Notes: generated by a model not told the origin, from the letters alone. 64,000 nucleotides of DNA from Paenibacillus sabuli (GCF_014705605.1 NZ_JACXIZ010000002.1:25051-89050); one strand, 5' to 3'; shown: positions 50,787 through 60,701, numbered from the stretch's first letter. Numbers and translations: made by a program.

Positions 50787-53700
50787 ATGATGAAACTGAA
50801 AAAATGGTTCGAAAAGGCAAGGAGTAAAAGCATGCTGAGCGCGTTGCTGACGGTGTCGTTGACTGTGGCATCGGCGGCGGCGCTGTCGGCTTCTACGGCG
50901 AAGGCTGCGCCGACCGAGGAGCCGGTCGTGCTGCACGCGACCTGGAAGGCGGAGCCGGGCGACGTGATCGGCATCTACGGCGGTGCGCTCGGCGATCCGG
51001 ACGCCGAGGTGATCGCGCAGCCGCTCGGGGCGGGATTGGCGCTGGATCCGGGCAATGCGACTGTGGAGCTGGAGGTCATCCAGGCTGAGGATCAGGTCAT
51101 CCATGCGGCGCTGCCCGAGACGGCGCCGGACGATGTATACGCGCTGTGGGTGCAGACCGCTGCAGGGACGAGCGAGCCGTTCTGGCTCAACCGGGCGGAG
51201 CCGTTCTGGATCTCGGATACGACCGCTTACGAAGGGCAGACGGTGCGATTGTTCGGACGCAATCTCGTCGATCCGGGGAGCGGCAGCGCCGCGGGCACCG
51301 CAATCACACTGATCGAGACGACGACCGCTGTGGCGCTGAGCGCCACGGTGACGGCCGCGGACGCCTATACCGTCGACTTCGAGGTGCCGGCCGCCGCAGT
51401 CGGCGGCGAGTATCGCATCGAGGTGACCAGCGGTGTCGGCGGGACGTATGGCAAGGTGCTGCTGGAGGGTGATCAGACGCTTGCCGTCGTGACAGCCAAT
51501 GCGCATGCGTCCGCACTGGAGAGTGCGCTCGGGCTGCAGGTGCACTGGCTGACGGAGATCCCGCACCAGCAAGTATTCGACGCGGACGCGTATGGGGCGT
51601 CCGGCGACGGCGTGACCGATGATACGGAGGCGATCCAGGATGCGCTCGACGCGGCCGAAGCGGCAGGAGGCGGGATCGTCGAGCTGGGGGAGCATGACTA
51701 TCTGTTCACTTCACTGTCGATTCCCGCACGGACGATCCTGCGCGGAGCGGGCAAGTCGGAGACGCGGCTCGTCTACAGCGGCGAGGCGACGCCGGATTAT
51801 CCGCGCTCGATCCTGCCGCGCGAGGCATTCACGAATCGCAACTACGGCGAAGCGCGCAAGCTGGTCTTCAGCGACGACCCGTATGCGGGCATCGCCGATC
51901 TGGCGATCGACAGCGACGCGATTCGGCCGTCCACAGACGATCGGCGGCGCATTCACGGCTACGTCGTGCCCGTCGCCTTTATCGGCGTGGCGCGGGGCGG
52001 ACATGACGACTACGGCAGCGCTCCCGTACCGGCCGATTCGGCCGGCTACCTGATCAAGAACGTGCACATCGAAGCCTCCGACGGCTCGGCCGTGGCGATG
52101 TATACGACCGGTATCGGCGTCATTGAAGATTCGGAGCTGCTCGTCACGCACAGTGGCGTCGAAGCGAGCAATCGGCTAACCCGCTTCCGCGGCAATGAGG
52201 TGCGCAATATGATGCGTCCGGGCACGTACGTGTCCTCGGGCCGTGTCTGGTACGAGGACAACACATTGACTGGCGTCGATTACGAGACCTACGTGCCGAC
52301 CGTCGGCTTCCGCTGGAATGAGGCGGGCGGCGCGATCGAGCATCGCTACGCAGACTTTCCAAGGGCGGAGAGCTATGTCGCGGGCAATACGACCGCGGGC
52401 GTCTTCGGCTCGGCGACCGGCAACGAGGGAGAGGGGCTGCTCTGGCAGGGAGCAAGCCGGCTGATCTATGCCGCCGTCGATGCGGCGGGCGCGCAGACGC
52501 TGACCGATACGGATGCGGCCTATACGTCCGGCTATGTCGGCCGCCAGGTGATGATTAACGGCGGGCGGGGCCTCGGTCAGCATCGGATCATTACGGCGGC
52601 GACGTCGACCGAGCTGCAGCTCGACGAGCCGTGGGACATCGTGCCGGATGCGACCAGCACCTACACGGTTGATGCGCTGACCGCTCACCACAACATTGTC
52701 ATCGGCAACCATTTGGCGGGCCAGACCAACAAGGGCGGCATCATGTTCTACACGAAGGATTACGACAACATTATTGAGGGCAATACGTTGCACAACACCG
52801 GCGGCATCTGGATGGCGGCCAATCAGAACGACGACGGCAAGCGTGCAGACTATTCCTACTTTTCGTACATCGCGGACAATACGCTCAGCGGCAGCTCCAA
52901 GCCGGGACACGGACAGGGCAATACACTGGCAATCGGACCGGGCGTGGACGGCGGCATCGTCGCGGCGCCGGCTGCGGGTCTGCCGTCTACGGGGATCTTC
53001 GGCAACGAGGTGCGAGGCAATGAGCTGACCTCGATCGGCACCGACGTGCCGTACGGCTCTGCCTACGAGGCGCGCTATGTGACGCGCAGCGGCATCGTCG
53101 TCTCGACGCCGGGCGAGGCCAGCTATCCGATGGCGCTCGGCATGATCGTCGCGGACAATCGGGTGCGCGATGCGTATGCCGGTGTGCATCTGGCGGACAG
53201 CTCGTATCATACGCTGCTGGCGGATAATGACTTCACCGGCAACGGGGAGGCATACGACGACACGGGCAGCATCGGCACGGCATTGTGGCAGGGCGGCGAG
53301 GCGCTGCCGTATCTGACGTTTGCCGCCGCGCGCCAGCAGCTGGACGGCTCGGTCTGGCTCGATTGGCCGGAGGTCGACATGGCCGCGTCGTATACAGTGG
53401 CACGTGCGGTGTATGCCGACGGGCCCTATGCCGAGCTGGCGACGGTAACCGATCTGACCTACACCGACAGCGCCGCCGATGCGCTGCCCTACTACTACCG
53501 TGTCGTGGCGAAGGACAGCTCCGGTACTGCGGGACCGCCGCGGGTGGTGGAGGCGAGCTTCCAGCCCCGGCTGGCGGGCGCCTACGATACGAGCGGTCGC
53601 GCATTCGAGCTGGCAGTGGACGGCACGACCGTCTATGTCGCCGACCGCGACAGTCTGCAGATCCTGGATGCGTCCGATCCGGCGGACATCCAGCCGCTGA

Positions 53701-54437
53701 GCACGATCGCGATCGCCGTGTCCAATCTGGCGCTGGACGGGGATACGCTGTATGCGACCGGGGGCGGTAAGCTGTATGCGATCGACGTATCGGATCCGGT
53801 CGACCCGCAGACGCTCGGCTCGCTGACCGTCTCCAATGCGTCGGACATTCGCATCCAGGGCAATCTCGCCTATGTGGCGCGCGGTACGAATGGGCTCGGC
53901 ATCTACGACGTGTCCGATCCGGCGAGCATCGCCTCGGTGCGCACGCTGAGCGGGCTCGGCAATGTCGGCAGCCTGCACATCGCGGGCGACTACGCCTATG
54001 TCGCAGGCGGTACGGCGGGATTGTCGATCGTCGACATTACGTCGCCGAGCGCGGCAGCGGTCATCGGTACGTACACGAGTGTAATCTCGGCGCGGCACAT
54101 CGCGGTCAGGGACGACTACGCGTATGTCGCCAACTCGACGAACACCGGAGACGGCGGTCTGCTCGTGCTGGATGTGAGCGACAAGATGTCCCCGGCGTAT
54201 GTCAGCCAGCTCGATACGGATTCGGCGACGGTCAGCGTGGAACTGGTCGGCCCGTACGCCCTGCTGGGCGGCTACCGCAACCAGCTCGTATATGCGCGCA
54301 TCGCCGATCCGGCGGCTCCGGTCCAGGTGGGCGCGACGGGCACGCCGAGCAACAGCGCCTTCGATACGGTGACCGTCGGCGATCGCGTCTATCTGGCGAA
54401 CAGCAATGCGGGGATCAAGGTCTTCACGGTGAATTGA
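50787..54437 (+). CDS. Large secreted beta-helix protein with fibronectin-like and LVIVD repeats
   Basis: A 1216-residue exported protein. A signal peptide (MLSALLTVSLTVASAAALSA) is followed by an Ig-like region of about 200 residues. A pectate-lyase-3-type segment starts near residue 270 (FDADAYGASGDGVTDDTEAI) and runs as a right-handed beta helix to about residue 880 with repeated N-x-x-x-G-N turns. A fibronectin III-like domain comes next (YTVARAVYADGPYAELATVT). The last 280 residues are five LVIVD-type blocks, for example LYAIDVSDPVDPQTL and LGIYDVSDPASIAS, likely a beta-propeller. ATG at 50787 follows GAGGAG. It should bind or cleave an acidic plant or microbial polysaccharide outside the cell; the enzyme type is not certain. 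Confidence 0.78.
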   Translation: MMKLKKWFEKARSKSMLSALLTVSLTVASAAALSASTAKAAPTEEPVVLHATWKAEPGDVIGIYGGALGDPDAEVIAQPLGAGLALDPGNATVELEVIQAEDQVIHAALPETAPDDVYALWVQTAAGTSEPFWLNRAEPFWISDTTAYEGQTVRLFGRNLVDPGSGSAAGTAITLIETTTAVALSATVTAADAYTVDFEVPAAAVGGEYRIEVTSGVGGTYGKVLLEGDQTLAVVTANAHASALESALGLQVHWLTEIPHQQVFDADAYGASGDGVTDDTEAIQDALDAAEAAGGGIVELGEHDYLFTSLSIPARTILRGAGKSETRLVYSGEATPDYPRSILPREAFTNRNYGEARKLVFSDDPYAGIADLAIDSDAIRPSTDDRRRIHGYVVPVAFIGVARGGHDDYGSAPVPADSAGYLIKNVHIEASDGSAVAMYTTGIGVIEDSELLVTHSGVEASNRLTRFRGNEVRNMMRPGTYVSSGRVWYEDNTLTGVDYETYVPTVGFRWNEAGGAIEHRYADFPRAESYVAGNTTAGVFGSATGNEGEGLLWQGASRLIYAAVDAAGAQTLTDTDAAYTSGYVGRQVMINGGRGLGQHRIITAATSTELQLDEPWDIVPDATSTYTVDALTAHHNIVIGNHLAGQTNKGGIMFYTKDYDNIIEGNTLHNTGGIWMAANQNDDGKRADYSYFSYIADNTLSGSSKPGHGQGNTLAIGPGVDGGIVAAPAAGLPSTGIFGNEVRGNELTSIGTDVPYGSAYEARYVTRSGIVVSTPGEASYPMALGMIVADNRVRDAYAGVHLADSSYHTLLADNDFTGNGEAYDDTGSIGTALWQGGEALPYLTFAAARQQLDGSVWLDWPEVDMAASYTVARAVYADGPYAELATVTDLTYTDSAADALPYYYRVVAKDSSGTAGPPRVVEASFQPRLAGAYDTSGRAFELAVDGTTVYVADRDSLQILDASDPADIQPLSTIAIAVSNLALDGDTLYATGGGKLYAIDVSDPVDPQTLGSLTVSNASDIRIQGNLAYVARGTNGLGIYDVSDPASIASVRTLSGLGNVGSLHIAGDYAYVAGGTAGLSIVDITSPSAAAVIGTYTSVISARHIAVRDDYAYVANSTNTGDGGLLVLDVSDKMSPAYVSQLDTDSATVSVELVGPYALLGGYRNQLVYARIADPAAPVQVGATGTPSNSAFDTVTVGDRVYLANSNAGIKVFTVN

Positions 54438-54450
54438 TCCGTCCCAGGTA

Positions 54451-54491
54451 AGAGGCCCCTTCCGGCGCGAGCGGCGCCGGGAGGGGCCTCT
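54451..54491. terminator. Long GC-rich hairpin after the beta-helix gene
   Basis: AGAGGCCCC at 54451-54459 pairs with GGGGCCTCT at 54483-54491, and the inner CCGGCGC pairs with GCGCCGG around GAGC, giving an almost continuous stem. It begins 14 bases after the stop. No T-run follows. Confidence 0.65.
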
Positions 54492-54589
54492 CGCCGTGCC
54501 AGTCGCCGCCGCCACTCACACTGCGCGGATCGGAGCTTTCAAAAAAACATCATCGATTTTTTGTCCGCGATTCGGTATACTGTCGGATA

Positions 54590-54605
54590 ATTAAAGCGTT
54601 TGCAA
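54590..54605. promoter_or_regulatory. Candidate catabolite response element (CcpA site)
   Basis: ATTAAAGCGTTTGCAA differs from WTGNAANCGNWNNCWW at one fixed position (T for G at position 3). It lies 40 bases before the ATG of the AraC-type regulator, after a TATACT (54576-54581) that could be its -10, so CcpA bound here would block transcription when preferred sugars are present. Confidence 0.45.
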
Positions 54606-54644
54606 TTATAAATATGCAACGAATTTACGAGAGGGGGAGCTGAC

Positions 54645-56972
54645 ATGAGGCGGCTGCGCATGATTACTGTGGTGCTGGTCTTGTCGATCTTGCCGGTGGT
54701 CGGCTTCGGCGCATTTGTGTATGTCATGGGCACCGATGTCGTCAAGTCGGAAATCCATCGTTCGTCGCTCACTGCCATGAACCAGATGAGCCGCCAAATG
54801 GACGCGACGCTAAGTCAGATCGAGCAATTCACCACCCAACTGGCGATGCAGGTCAATCTGATCGAGATCGCCAAAATCGGGGCGCAGCCGCGTCTGGGCA
54901 CGCTGCAGGCGACCAATCAGCTCAAAAGCGAGCTGAATGCCTTCGCAGGTACAATCAACGGCATTGACACGGTCGACTTCTATCACTTCGAACAGGAGCT
55001 GGTCGTCTCCTCGCGCGGTCTGTTCTCCCTCTCCAACGGCCAGTATGCGGATCTGTCGTGGATGCCGCAGGTCGAGCGCGCCGAGCAGGCGGGCGTCCAG
55101 AGTCTGTGGATGGCGCCGCGCATGGCCGTGAGTCCGCAAGAGACGCCGTACCCGGTCATTACACATGCCCGGCTGCTGCCCCTCCTCTCCAGCAAGGCCC
55201 GCGCCGTGCTGCTGGTCAATCTGAAGCCGTCATATCTGCATCGCTTGATCGGGCCGCTGCCCGAGCAGACGGACGGCGCGATTCTCGTGCTCGGCGAGCG
55301 GCAGGAGACGATCGTACAGCAGGGCAATCTGCAGCTGACCGAGGCCCAGCGCCGGCAGGTGGCCGAGATCATTCGTGCCGAAGACGACGGCGCCGTCAGC
55401 TCTGCCGCCCGGTGGGATCAGACGACGTACCGTCTCCATGAGCCGGAGCTCTACGTGACGCTCAAAAAATCCGACGGCCACGAGTGGGTCTATGCGATGA
55501 TTGTGCCGGTCGATTCGGCGAGCCAGAGCCTCGCGCTGCTGCGGCGCATCATTGTGACCAGCACGCTCGGGCTGTCGCTGCTCGCGCTCGTGACGGCGTA
55601 CTTCAGCTTTGCGCGCTTCCAGCGCGGCATTCAACGGCTGCTGCGCCTCTTCGAGCCGGAGCGCGTCGCGCTTCGCCGCGAAGCCCGGCTGACGGCCCCC
55701 TCCGATCACTACGCCGGCCAGGTCGAATACATCGCCGCGAATATCGCCTCGCTGATGAACGAGGTGCGGGAGGTGCGCGCCTCGTGGAGGGACCAGCTGC
55801 CGCTGCTGCGGGCGCACTATCTGTTGTCGGCCATCGTCGGCAATGCGAGCTCGACGGCGCATCTGACCGAGCGCTATCAGAAGGAAATCGAGTTGTTTGG
55901 CGAACCGCTTTTCGCTGTGCTGGTCGTCGAAATGGTCGCAGGCGGCGCCGACGCCCGCTTTTCGGACGAGGACTTGCCGCTCTTCCTGTTCGCGGCGGCC
56001 AATATCATCAACGAGCTGCTGGAGGCGCGCTGCCGGGTCGAGACAGTCGTGACGCATGATCATGTCGTCGTGATCTTCAATCTCAAGCGCATCAGCGCCG
56101 ATGCTTATGTCCTGGAGGCGGCCGAGCAGATTCGTGCCGAAGTGCGGCGCTACACGCGCCACTCGGTCACAATCGGTGTCGGCCGCTGCGTGGCGTCTTT
56201 TGACCAGTTGTCGCTCTCGTACCATGAGGCGCTGCGCGAGCTGCGGCTCAACTGGCTGGAGCTGGGGGATGTCGTGCTCTCGGACACGACGCAGCGCGGC
56301 CGGGCGCATCCGCTTGCCGCCTACCCCTCCCAGGCCGAGGGCGCGCTGCTGGAGTGCGTGCGCTCCGGCGACGAGGCCGGCGCCGGGACGGCGCTGACGC
56401 GCTTCCATGAGGAGCTGGCGCAACGCCGCCTACCCTTCTCTATGATCAAGACGTACGACCTGCAGCTGCTGGCCGCACTGCTGCGATTGGCTCAGGAGTA
56501 CGAAGCGGACTTGGCGCCTGTCTTCGGGGGAACCAATCCGTATGACGCCTTCTTCCGACTGGCCAGTGTGAGCGAGATGGACGCGTGGTTCACCGAGGCG
56601 GCGATTCTGCCGATCATGGCGCTGATCCGGTCCTCGCGCAAGCAGCGCAAGGAAGAGGTCGCGCGCAAGGCGCTGCGGATCGTGGAGGAGCGCTACGCTC
56701 AGGACCTGTCGCTGCAACTGGTGGCGGAGGAGCTGCGGATGACGCCGTCCTATGTGAGCCTCATCTTCAAGCAAGAGACCGGCGGTACCTTCATTCAGCA
56801 TGTCACACGCTTCCGCGTAGAGCGTGCCAAGCGGCTGCTGCGCGAGACGGAGCTGACCATCGCGCAGGTGGCCGGCGAGGTCGGCTATGCCAATGCGCAG
56901 CATCTCATCCGCGTCTTCAAGAAGCTGGAGCAATGTACGCCGGGCGAGTATCGCGCCCGCGCCTCCGCCTGA
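54645..56972 (+). CDS. Membrane-anchored one-component AraC-family regulator
   Basis: A 775-residue paralogue of the regulator at 42610 with the same plan. TM1 (MITVVLVLSILPVVGFGAFV) is close to the N-terminus. A Cache-like external sensor follows to about residue 280, then TM2 (IIVTSTLGLSLLALVTAYFS) and a linker. The cytoplasmic middle contains a degenerate GGDEF-like part (TRHSVTIGVGRCVASFDQLS). The C-terminal AraC domain reads LQLVAEELRMTPSYVSLIFK and IAQVAGEVGYANAQHLIRVF. ATG at 54645 follows GAGAGGGGGAG. It stands between the secreted beta-helix gene and a sugar importer operon whose promoters share one conserved element, so both are likely targets. Confidence 0.9.
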   Translation: MRRLRMITVVLVLSILPVVGFGAFVYVMGTDVVKSEIHRSSLTAMNQMSRQMDATLSQIEQFTTQLAMQVNLIEIAKIGAQPRLGTLQATNQLKSELNAFAGTINGIDTVDFYHFEQELVVSSRGLFSLSNGQYADLSWMPQVERAEQAGVQSLWMAPRMAVSPQETPYPVITHARLLPLLSSKARAVLLVNLKPSYLHRLIGPLPEQTDGAILVLGERQETIVQQGNLQLTEAQRRQVAEIIRAEDDGAVSSAARWDQTTYRLHEPELYVTLKKSDGHEWVYAMIVPVDSASQSLALLRRIIVTSTLGLSLLALVTAYFSFARFQRGIQRLLRLFEPERVALRREARLTAPSDHYAGQVEYIAANIASLMNEVREVRASWRDQLPLLRAHYLLSAIVGNASSTAHLTERYQKEIELFGEPLFAVLVVEMVAGGADARFSDEDLPLFLFAAANIINELLEARCRVETVVTHDHVVVIFNLKRISADAYVLEAAEQIRAEVRRYTRHSVTIGVGRCVASFDQLSLSYHEALRELRLNWLELGDVVLSDTTQRGRAHPLAAYPSQAEGALLECVRSGDEAGAGTALTRFHEELAQRRLPFSMIKTYDLQLLAALLRLAQEYEADLAPVFGGTNPYDAFFRLASVSEMDAWFTEAAILPIMALIRSSRKQRKEEVARKALRIVEERYAQDLSLQLVAEELRMTPSYVSLIFKQETGGTFIQHVTRFRVERAKRLLRETELTIAQVAGEVGYANAQHLIRVFKKLEQCTPGEYRARASA

Positions 56973-57019
56973 GGGGACCGGGGGGAGGGGCTCCTACCCG
57001 CCGGGAGCGCATCAAAAGG

Positions 57020-57054
57020 TGATCATTGAACTGGAACCGACCTCATTCTAATCT
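57020..57054 (+). promoter_or_regulatory. Promoter with conserved element E, copy 2 (for the 57127 operon)
   Basis: TTGAAC (57026-57031), 17 bases, TAATCT (57049-57054). TGATCATTG, TGGAACCG and CTC recur at the spacing found in copy 1. An inverted repeat TTAACCGA (57059-57066) / TCGGTTAA (57089-57096) lies just downstream of the start point and may be an operator. Confidence 0.65.
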
Positions 57055-57126
57055 GGGATTAACCGAATCCGGCCGCCCAAGCCCGTGCTCGGTTAACCGC
57101 AACGAATGAACGTAAGGAGGGGTTCC

Positions 57127-58077
57127 ATGCCGCAACCGGCAGCCGCGCTGGGCGAGCGTCGCCACAGAGGCAGTGCGTATCGCCTATGGCGGTCCTACAC
57201 ATCGCATCTCAGTCTGATCTTGATGTTTTTGCCTGGTTTTGTTTTGTTTTTCGTATTCGAGTATTTTCCGCTGTATGGCGTCCTGATCGCCTTCAAGGAC
57301 TATCGACTGCTGGAGGGCGTCATGGGCAGTCCGTGGGCAGGCCTTGCCCATTTCGAGCGTTTGTTCACAGGACCGGGCTTCAAGGACGCGTTGCGCAATA
57401 CGGTCATTATTGCCGCACTCAAGCTTGTCATCGCGTTCCCCGCTCCGATCATCCTGGCGTTGATGCTCAACGAGGTGCGGGTGCTGCTGTTCCGCAAGAT
57501 CATTCAGACGGTGTCGTACTTGCCGCATTTTTTTTCGTGGGTCATTCTCAGCGGCATGATGTTCGCCTTCCTCAGCCTGGATGGCGGCTTCAATCAGTTG
57601 CTCGGCCTGATCGGCGTCGAGCCGGTGAGCTGGCTGTTGTACCCCGATTACTTCTACGGCATCCTGGTCGCCTCCGATATCTGGCAGAGCATCGGTTGGG
57701 GCTCGATCATCTACTTCGCAGCGCTGGCCGCGATCGATCCGACCCTGTACGACGCCGCGATCGTCGATGGCGCCGGACGCGGGCAGCGGGCCTGGCACAT
57801 CACGCTGCCGTCGATCATGCCGACGGTCATCATCGTGTTCCTGCTCGGCATCAGCGGCTTCCTGTCGGTCGGCTTCGATCAGGTCTACAATCTGATGACG
57901 CCGGCGACCTCGCAGGTGGCCGAGATTCTGGATACGTACGTGCTGCGCAGATTGCTGGCGCTCGATTACGCACTCGGCACCGCGGCCGGGATCTTCAAGG
58001 CGATCGTCGGCCTGGCGCTGGTCCTGATCGGCAACGCGCTCGTCAAGCTGTACGACAAGGAGCAGGGACTATGGTAA
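57127..58077 (+). CDS. ABC importer permease, LplB type
   Basis: A 316-residue permease with six helices. LSLILMFLPGFVLFFVFEYF and LYGVLIAFKDYRLLEGVMGS identify the LplB group; the EAA loop YDAAIVDGAGRGQRAWHITL lies near residue 215. ATG at 57127 follows AAGGAGGGG; the in-frame ATG at 57106 lacks a site. It is first in an operon where the binding-protein gene comes last, the reverse of the order at 45038. Confidence 0.92.
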   Translation: MPQPAAALGERRHRGSAYRLWRSYTSHLSLILMFLPGFVLFFVFEYFPLYGVLIAFKDYRLLEGVMGSPWAGLAHFERLFTGPGFKDALRNTVIIAALKLVIAFPAPIILALMLNEVRVLLFRKIIQTVSYLPHFFSWVILSGMMFAFLSLDGGFNQLLGLIGVEPVSWLLYPDYFYGILVASDIWQSIGWGSIIYFAALAAIDPTLYDAAIVDGAGRGQRAWHITLPSIMPTVIIVFLLGISGFLSVGFDQVYNLMTPATSQVAEILDTYVLRRLLALDYALGTAAGIFKAIVGLALVLIGNALVKLYDKEQGLW

Positions 58078-58089
58078 GGGGGCGGGCGC

Positions 58090-58962
58090 ATGATTAGATC
58101 GACGCGCGGCGAGCGCTTATTCGATGTGTGCAATATTTTGCTGCTGCTGCTGCTCGGAATCAGTACCCTGTATCCGTTCATGTATGTATTGACGATCTCG
58201 CTCAGCACGCCGGCCGACGCGGCTCGCGAATCGCTGCATGTCTTGCCGACGGCGCCGACCTTCGAGGCCTACGGCAAAATATTCGAGCATCCGCAGTTGT
58301 GGCGCGCTTATCTGAATACAATCGTGCGCACGGCGCTGGGCGTCGCGCTCGTCATCGTGGTGCTCTCGCTGGTTGCGTACCCGCTGTCGCGGCGCACCTT
58401 TCCGCATCGCAAATTCATTACCTTCCTGTTCGTCTTCAGCATGTTGTTCAGCGGGGGCCTGATCCCGACCTACCTGCTGATCAAGCAACTCCATCTGCTG
58501 GATACGATCTGGGCGCTCGTGCTGCCCGGCGCGGTGAGCGCCTTCCGTGTCATCATCCTGCGCAACTTCTTCGAGGCGGTGCCGGGGGAGGTTATCGAAT
58601 CGGCCCGTATCGACGGCGCTCGCGAGCTGACGATCTTCGCCCGCATCATGCTGCCGCTCTCGGTCCCGGTGCTCGCCGTCATTGCGCTTTGGACTGCGGT
58701 CGGCCACTGGAACGCCTGGTTCGACGCGCTGATCTATATCAGCGATCCCGACAAGCAGGTGCTGCAGCTGTTCTTGCGCCGCACCGTGCTGGAGAATGCC
58801 AGTCTGACGCCGGACCAGCAATTGCTTGATCCGACACAGTATACGCCGGAGACGCTCAAGGCGGCTACGATCATGACGGTCTCGCTGCCGATCCTGCTTG
58901 TCTATCCGTTCGTGCAGCGTTACTTCGTCAAGGGCATCATGCTGGGCTCGGTAAAAGGCTGA
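58090..58962 (+). CDS. ABC importer permease, LplC/YtcP type
   Basis: A 290-residue permease with six helices. NILLLLLLGISTLYPFMYVL is the first helix, LVAYPLSRRTFPHRKFITFL the central loop, and IESARIDGARELTIFARIML the EAA loop that contacts the ATPase. It ends KGIMLGSVKG. ATG at 58090 is 12 bases after the partner permease and follows AAGGGGG. The ATPase is missing from the operon. Confidence 0.92.
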   Translation: MIRSTRGERLFDVCNILLLLLLGISTLYPFMYVLTISLSTPADAARESLHVLPTAPTFEAYGKIFEHPQLWRAYLNTIVRTALGVALVIVVLSLVAYPLSRRTFPHRKFITFLFVFSMLFSGGLIPTYLLIKQLHLLDTIWALVLPGAVSAFRVIILRNFFEAVPGEVIESARIDGARELTIFARIMLPLSVPVLAVIALWTAVGHWNAWFDALIYISDPDKQVLQLFLRRTVLENASLTPDQQLLDPTQYTPETLKAATIMTVSLPILLVYPFVQRYFVKGIMLGSVKG

Positions 58963-59013
58963 CGAGAAATGCCGTTCAAGAAGCAGTTCACCACTATAAG
59001 GGAGGAAAACGAG

Positions 59014-60621
59014 ATGCAAAAAAAGGGGAGCTCGTGGGAAAAATGGGGGGCGGCGAGCGTGACGCTGCTGCTCGCCGCCAGCCTGCTCGGGGCTTGCTCG
59101 GGCGGCGACAACGTTCCGGCGAACAGCCGGGACAACGGAAGCGCGCCATCCGCAGGAACCGCCGGCAACAAGGACGGAGCAGCAGCGGAGCCGAGAGAGC
59201 CGATCGTAATCAAGTGGATGCCGCTGCCGGGCAATCTGACGGACAACTCGTATGCGCAGACATACATGGAAGCAAAATTCGGCGTGACCATCGAGCCCTA
59301 CATTATCCCCGACGGCTACATGGAGAAGCAGCAGATTCTGCTGGGCTCGAACGATATTCCGGACATCTTCTACGTCCCGGACCCACAGTACATCAGCCGC
59401 TATGCGGCGCAGGGGCTGCTGGCGGAGGTGTCGCCGGAAGTAATCGAAGCGCATGCGCCGGACACGTTCAAGATGCTTAACGCATTCGCGCCGCAGGCGT
59501 GGTATTATTCGAACTACGACGGCGCCAACTACGGCCTGCCGACGGTCTACTACACCGGTCAATACAACACCAAGCAGCTATGGCGGGATGATCTGTTGCG
59601 GCAGGTCGGCATCGATACAATCCCCGTGACGCTGGAAGAGATCGAGGCCGCGTTCGCGGCGCTCAAGGAGATCGGCGTCTATGGCATGACGACGAACGGG
59701 CACGTCGATTACAACCAGTTCCATTCCATTTTCGGCGCTTTTGGCGTCATGCCGATCCAGTGGATGGAACGCGACGGCAAGGTCGTCAACGGCGCTACGC
59801 AGCCTGAGGCCAGGGAAGCGCTCGCGCTGCTCGCGGACTGGTTCGCCAAGGGGTATATCGATCCGGAATTCGTCACCGGGCAGGAGCTGGAGACCAAGCT
59901 GGTCAACGGCAAGGTCGCATTCTACGATTCGGGCAATAACAATGCGCTCGATCCGGACAATCCGAACAGTGTGATCAGCAAGATCAAGCAATTGAATCCG
60001 GAGGGGAGCATTGCTTTCGGCGAGCTGCCCAAAGGTCCCGGCGGCCAGCACGGTTGGGCATGGGGCACAGGCGGCCATATCTGGGCGTTCGGCCGCCAGC
60101 TGGAGGACGAACCGGAGAAGCTGGCCAAAATTCTGGAGATGATCAATACGATTCAGAACGACGAAGAAACCTTTCTCGCATTGGCCTGGGGCGAGGAGGG
60201 CAAGCACTGGGCATACCACGATCCCGAGCGAGGTGCGGAAGGCGGGCTGAAGCGGCTGCCGCCGTATGACGACGGAGCCAAGCTGCAGGCGGAGGGCTTG
60301 CGCGATTCGGGACTGACGACGGAATTTGCGAATCAGGGCAACCCGGCCCTGTTCGAGAAGTTTACGGCGAAGGAGACATTGGAGCAGCAAAAGCTCTACG
60401 CCAGCCCGATGTCCGATCTGTTCGGCAAGGCGGGGGTGCTGCCGTCGGCCGGTCAGTATTGGGGCGATCTGAGCAAGCTCAAGATCGAGGCGTATACGGC
60501 GATTATTTATGGTAACGAGCCCATCGCGTATTTTGACGAATTCGTCCGGCAATGGAACGAGCTCGGCGGCGCGCAGTTGGAGCAGGAAGCGAACGAACTG
60601 TATGCCCAGATGCAGCAGTAG
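59014..60621 (+). CDS. Sugar-binding lipoprotein of ABC importer
   Basis: A 535-residue solute-binding protein. The signal ends LAASLLGACSGG with lipobox LGAC. The mature part begins PIVIKWMPLPGNLTDNSYAQ and carries IPDIFYVPDPQYISRYAAQG, TNGHVDYNQFHSIFGAFGVM and WAWGTGGHIWAFGRQLEDEP, as in the long binding proteins of the LplA type. ATG at 59014 follows AAGGGAGG; the frame opens earlier at 58969 without a site. It is the last gene of the importer operon. Substrate unknown; the adjacent secreted beta-helix protein suggests a polysaccharide fragment. Confidence 0.92.
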   Translation: MQKKGSSWEKWGAASVTLLLAASLLGACSGGDNVPANSRDNGSAPSAGTAGNKDGAAAEPREPIVIKWMPLPGNLTDNSYAQTYMEAKFGVTIEPYIIPDGYMEKQQILLGSNDIPDIFYVPDPQYISRYAAQGLLAEVSPEVIEAHAPDTFKMLNAFAPQAWYYSNYDGANYGLPTVYYTGQYNTKQLWRDDLLRQVGIDTIPVTLEEIEAAFAALKEIGVYGMTTNGHVDYNQFHSIFGAFGVMPIQWMERDGKVVNGATQPEAREALALLADWFAKGYIDPEFVTGQELETKLVNGKVAFYDSGNNNALDPDNPNSVISKIKQLNPEGSIAFGELPKGPGGQHGWAWGTGGHIWAFGRQLEDEPEKLAKILEMINTIQNDEETFLALAWGEEGKHWAYHDPERGAEGGLKRLPPYDDGAKLQAEGLRDSGLTTEFANQGNPALFEKFTAKETLEQQKLYASPMSDLFGKAGVLPSAGQYWGDLSKLKIEAYTAIIYGNEPIAYFDEFVRQWNELGGAQLEQEANELYAQMQQ

Positions 60622-60647
60622 CTCGTCTTGGCAGCGGCATCATCGTA

Positions 60648-60701
60648 CTTTCCCTGCACAGCTCCCAGCGCGAGGGGGCCGGCGGCATGACGGCGGGCGG
60701 A
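60648..60701. repeat. Interspersed repeat R1, copy 2
   Basis: Matches 16821-16874 at 46 of 54 positions in the same orientation, again just downstream of an operon. The rest of 60622-60910 holds only the terminator at 60757-60794. Confidence 0.7.

Noticed and set aside
52176..54515. Minus-strand frame of 779 codons opposite the beta-helix gene
   Set aside because: Arg/Asp/His-rich shadow of a repetitive GC-rich gene; no start with a binding site.
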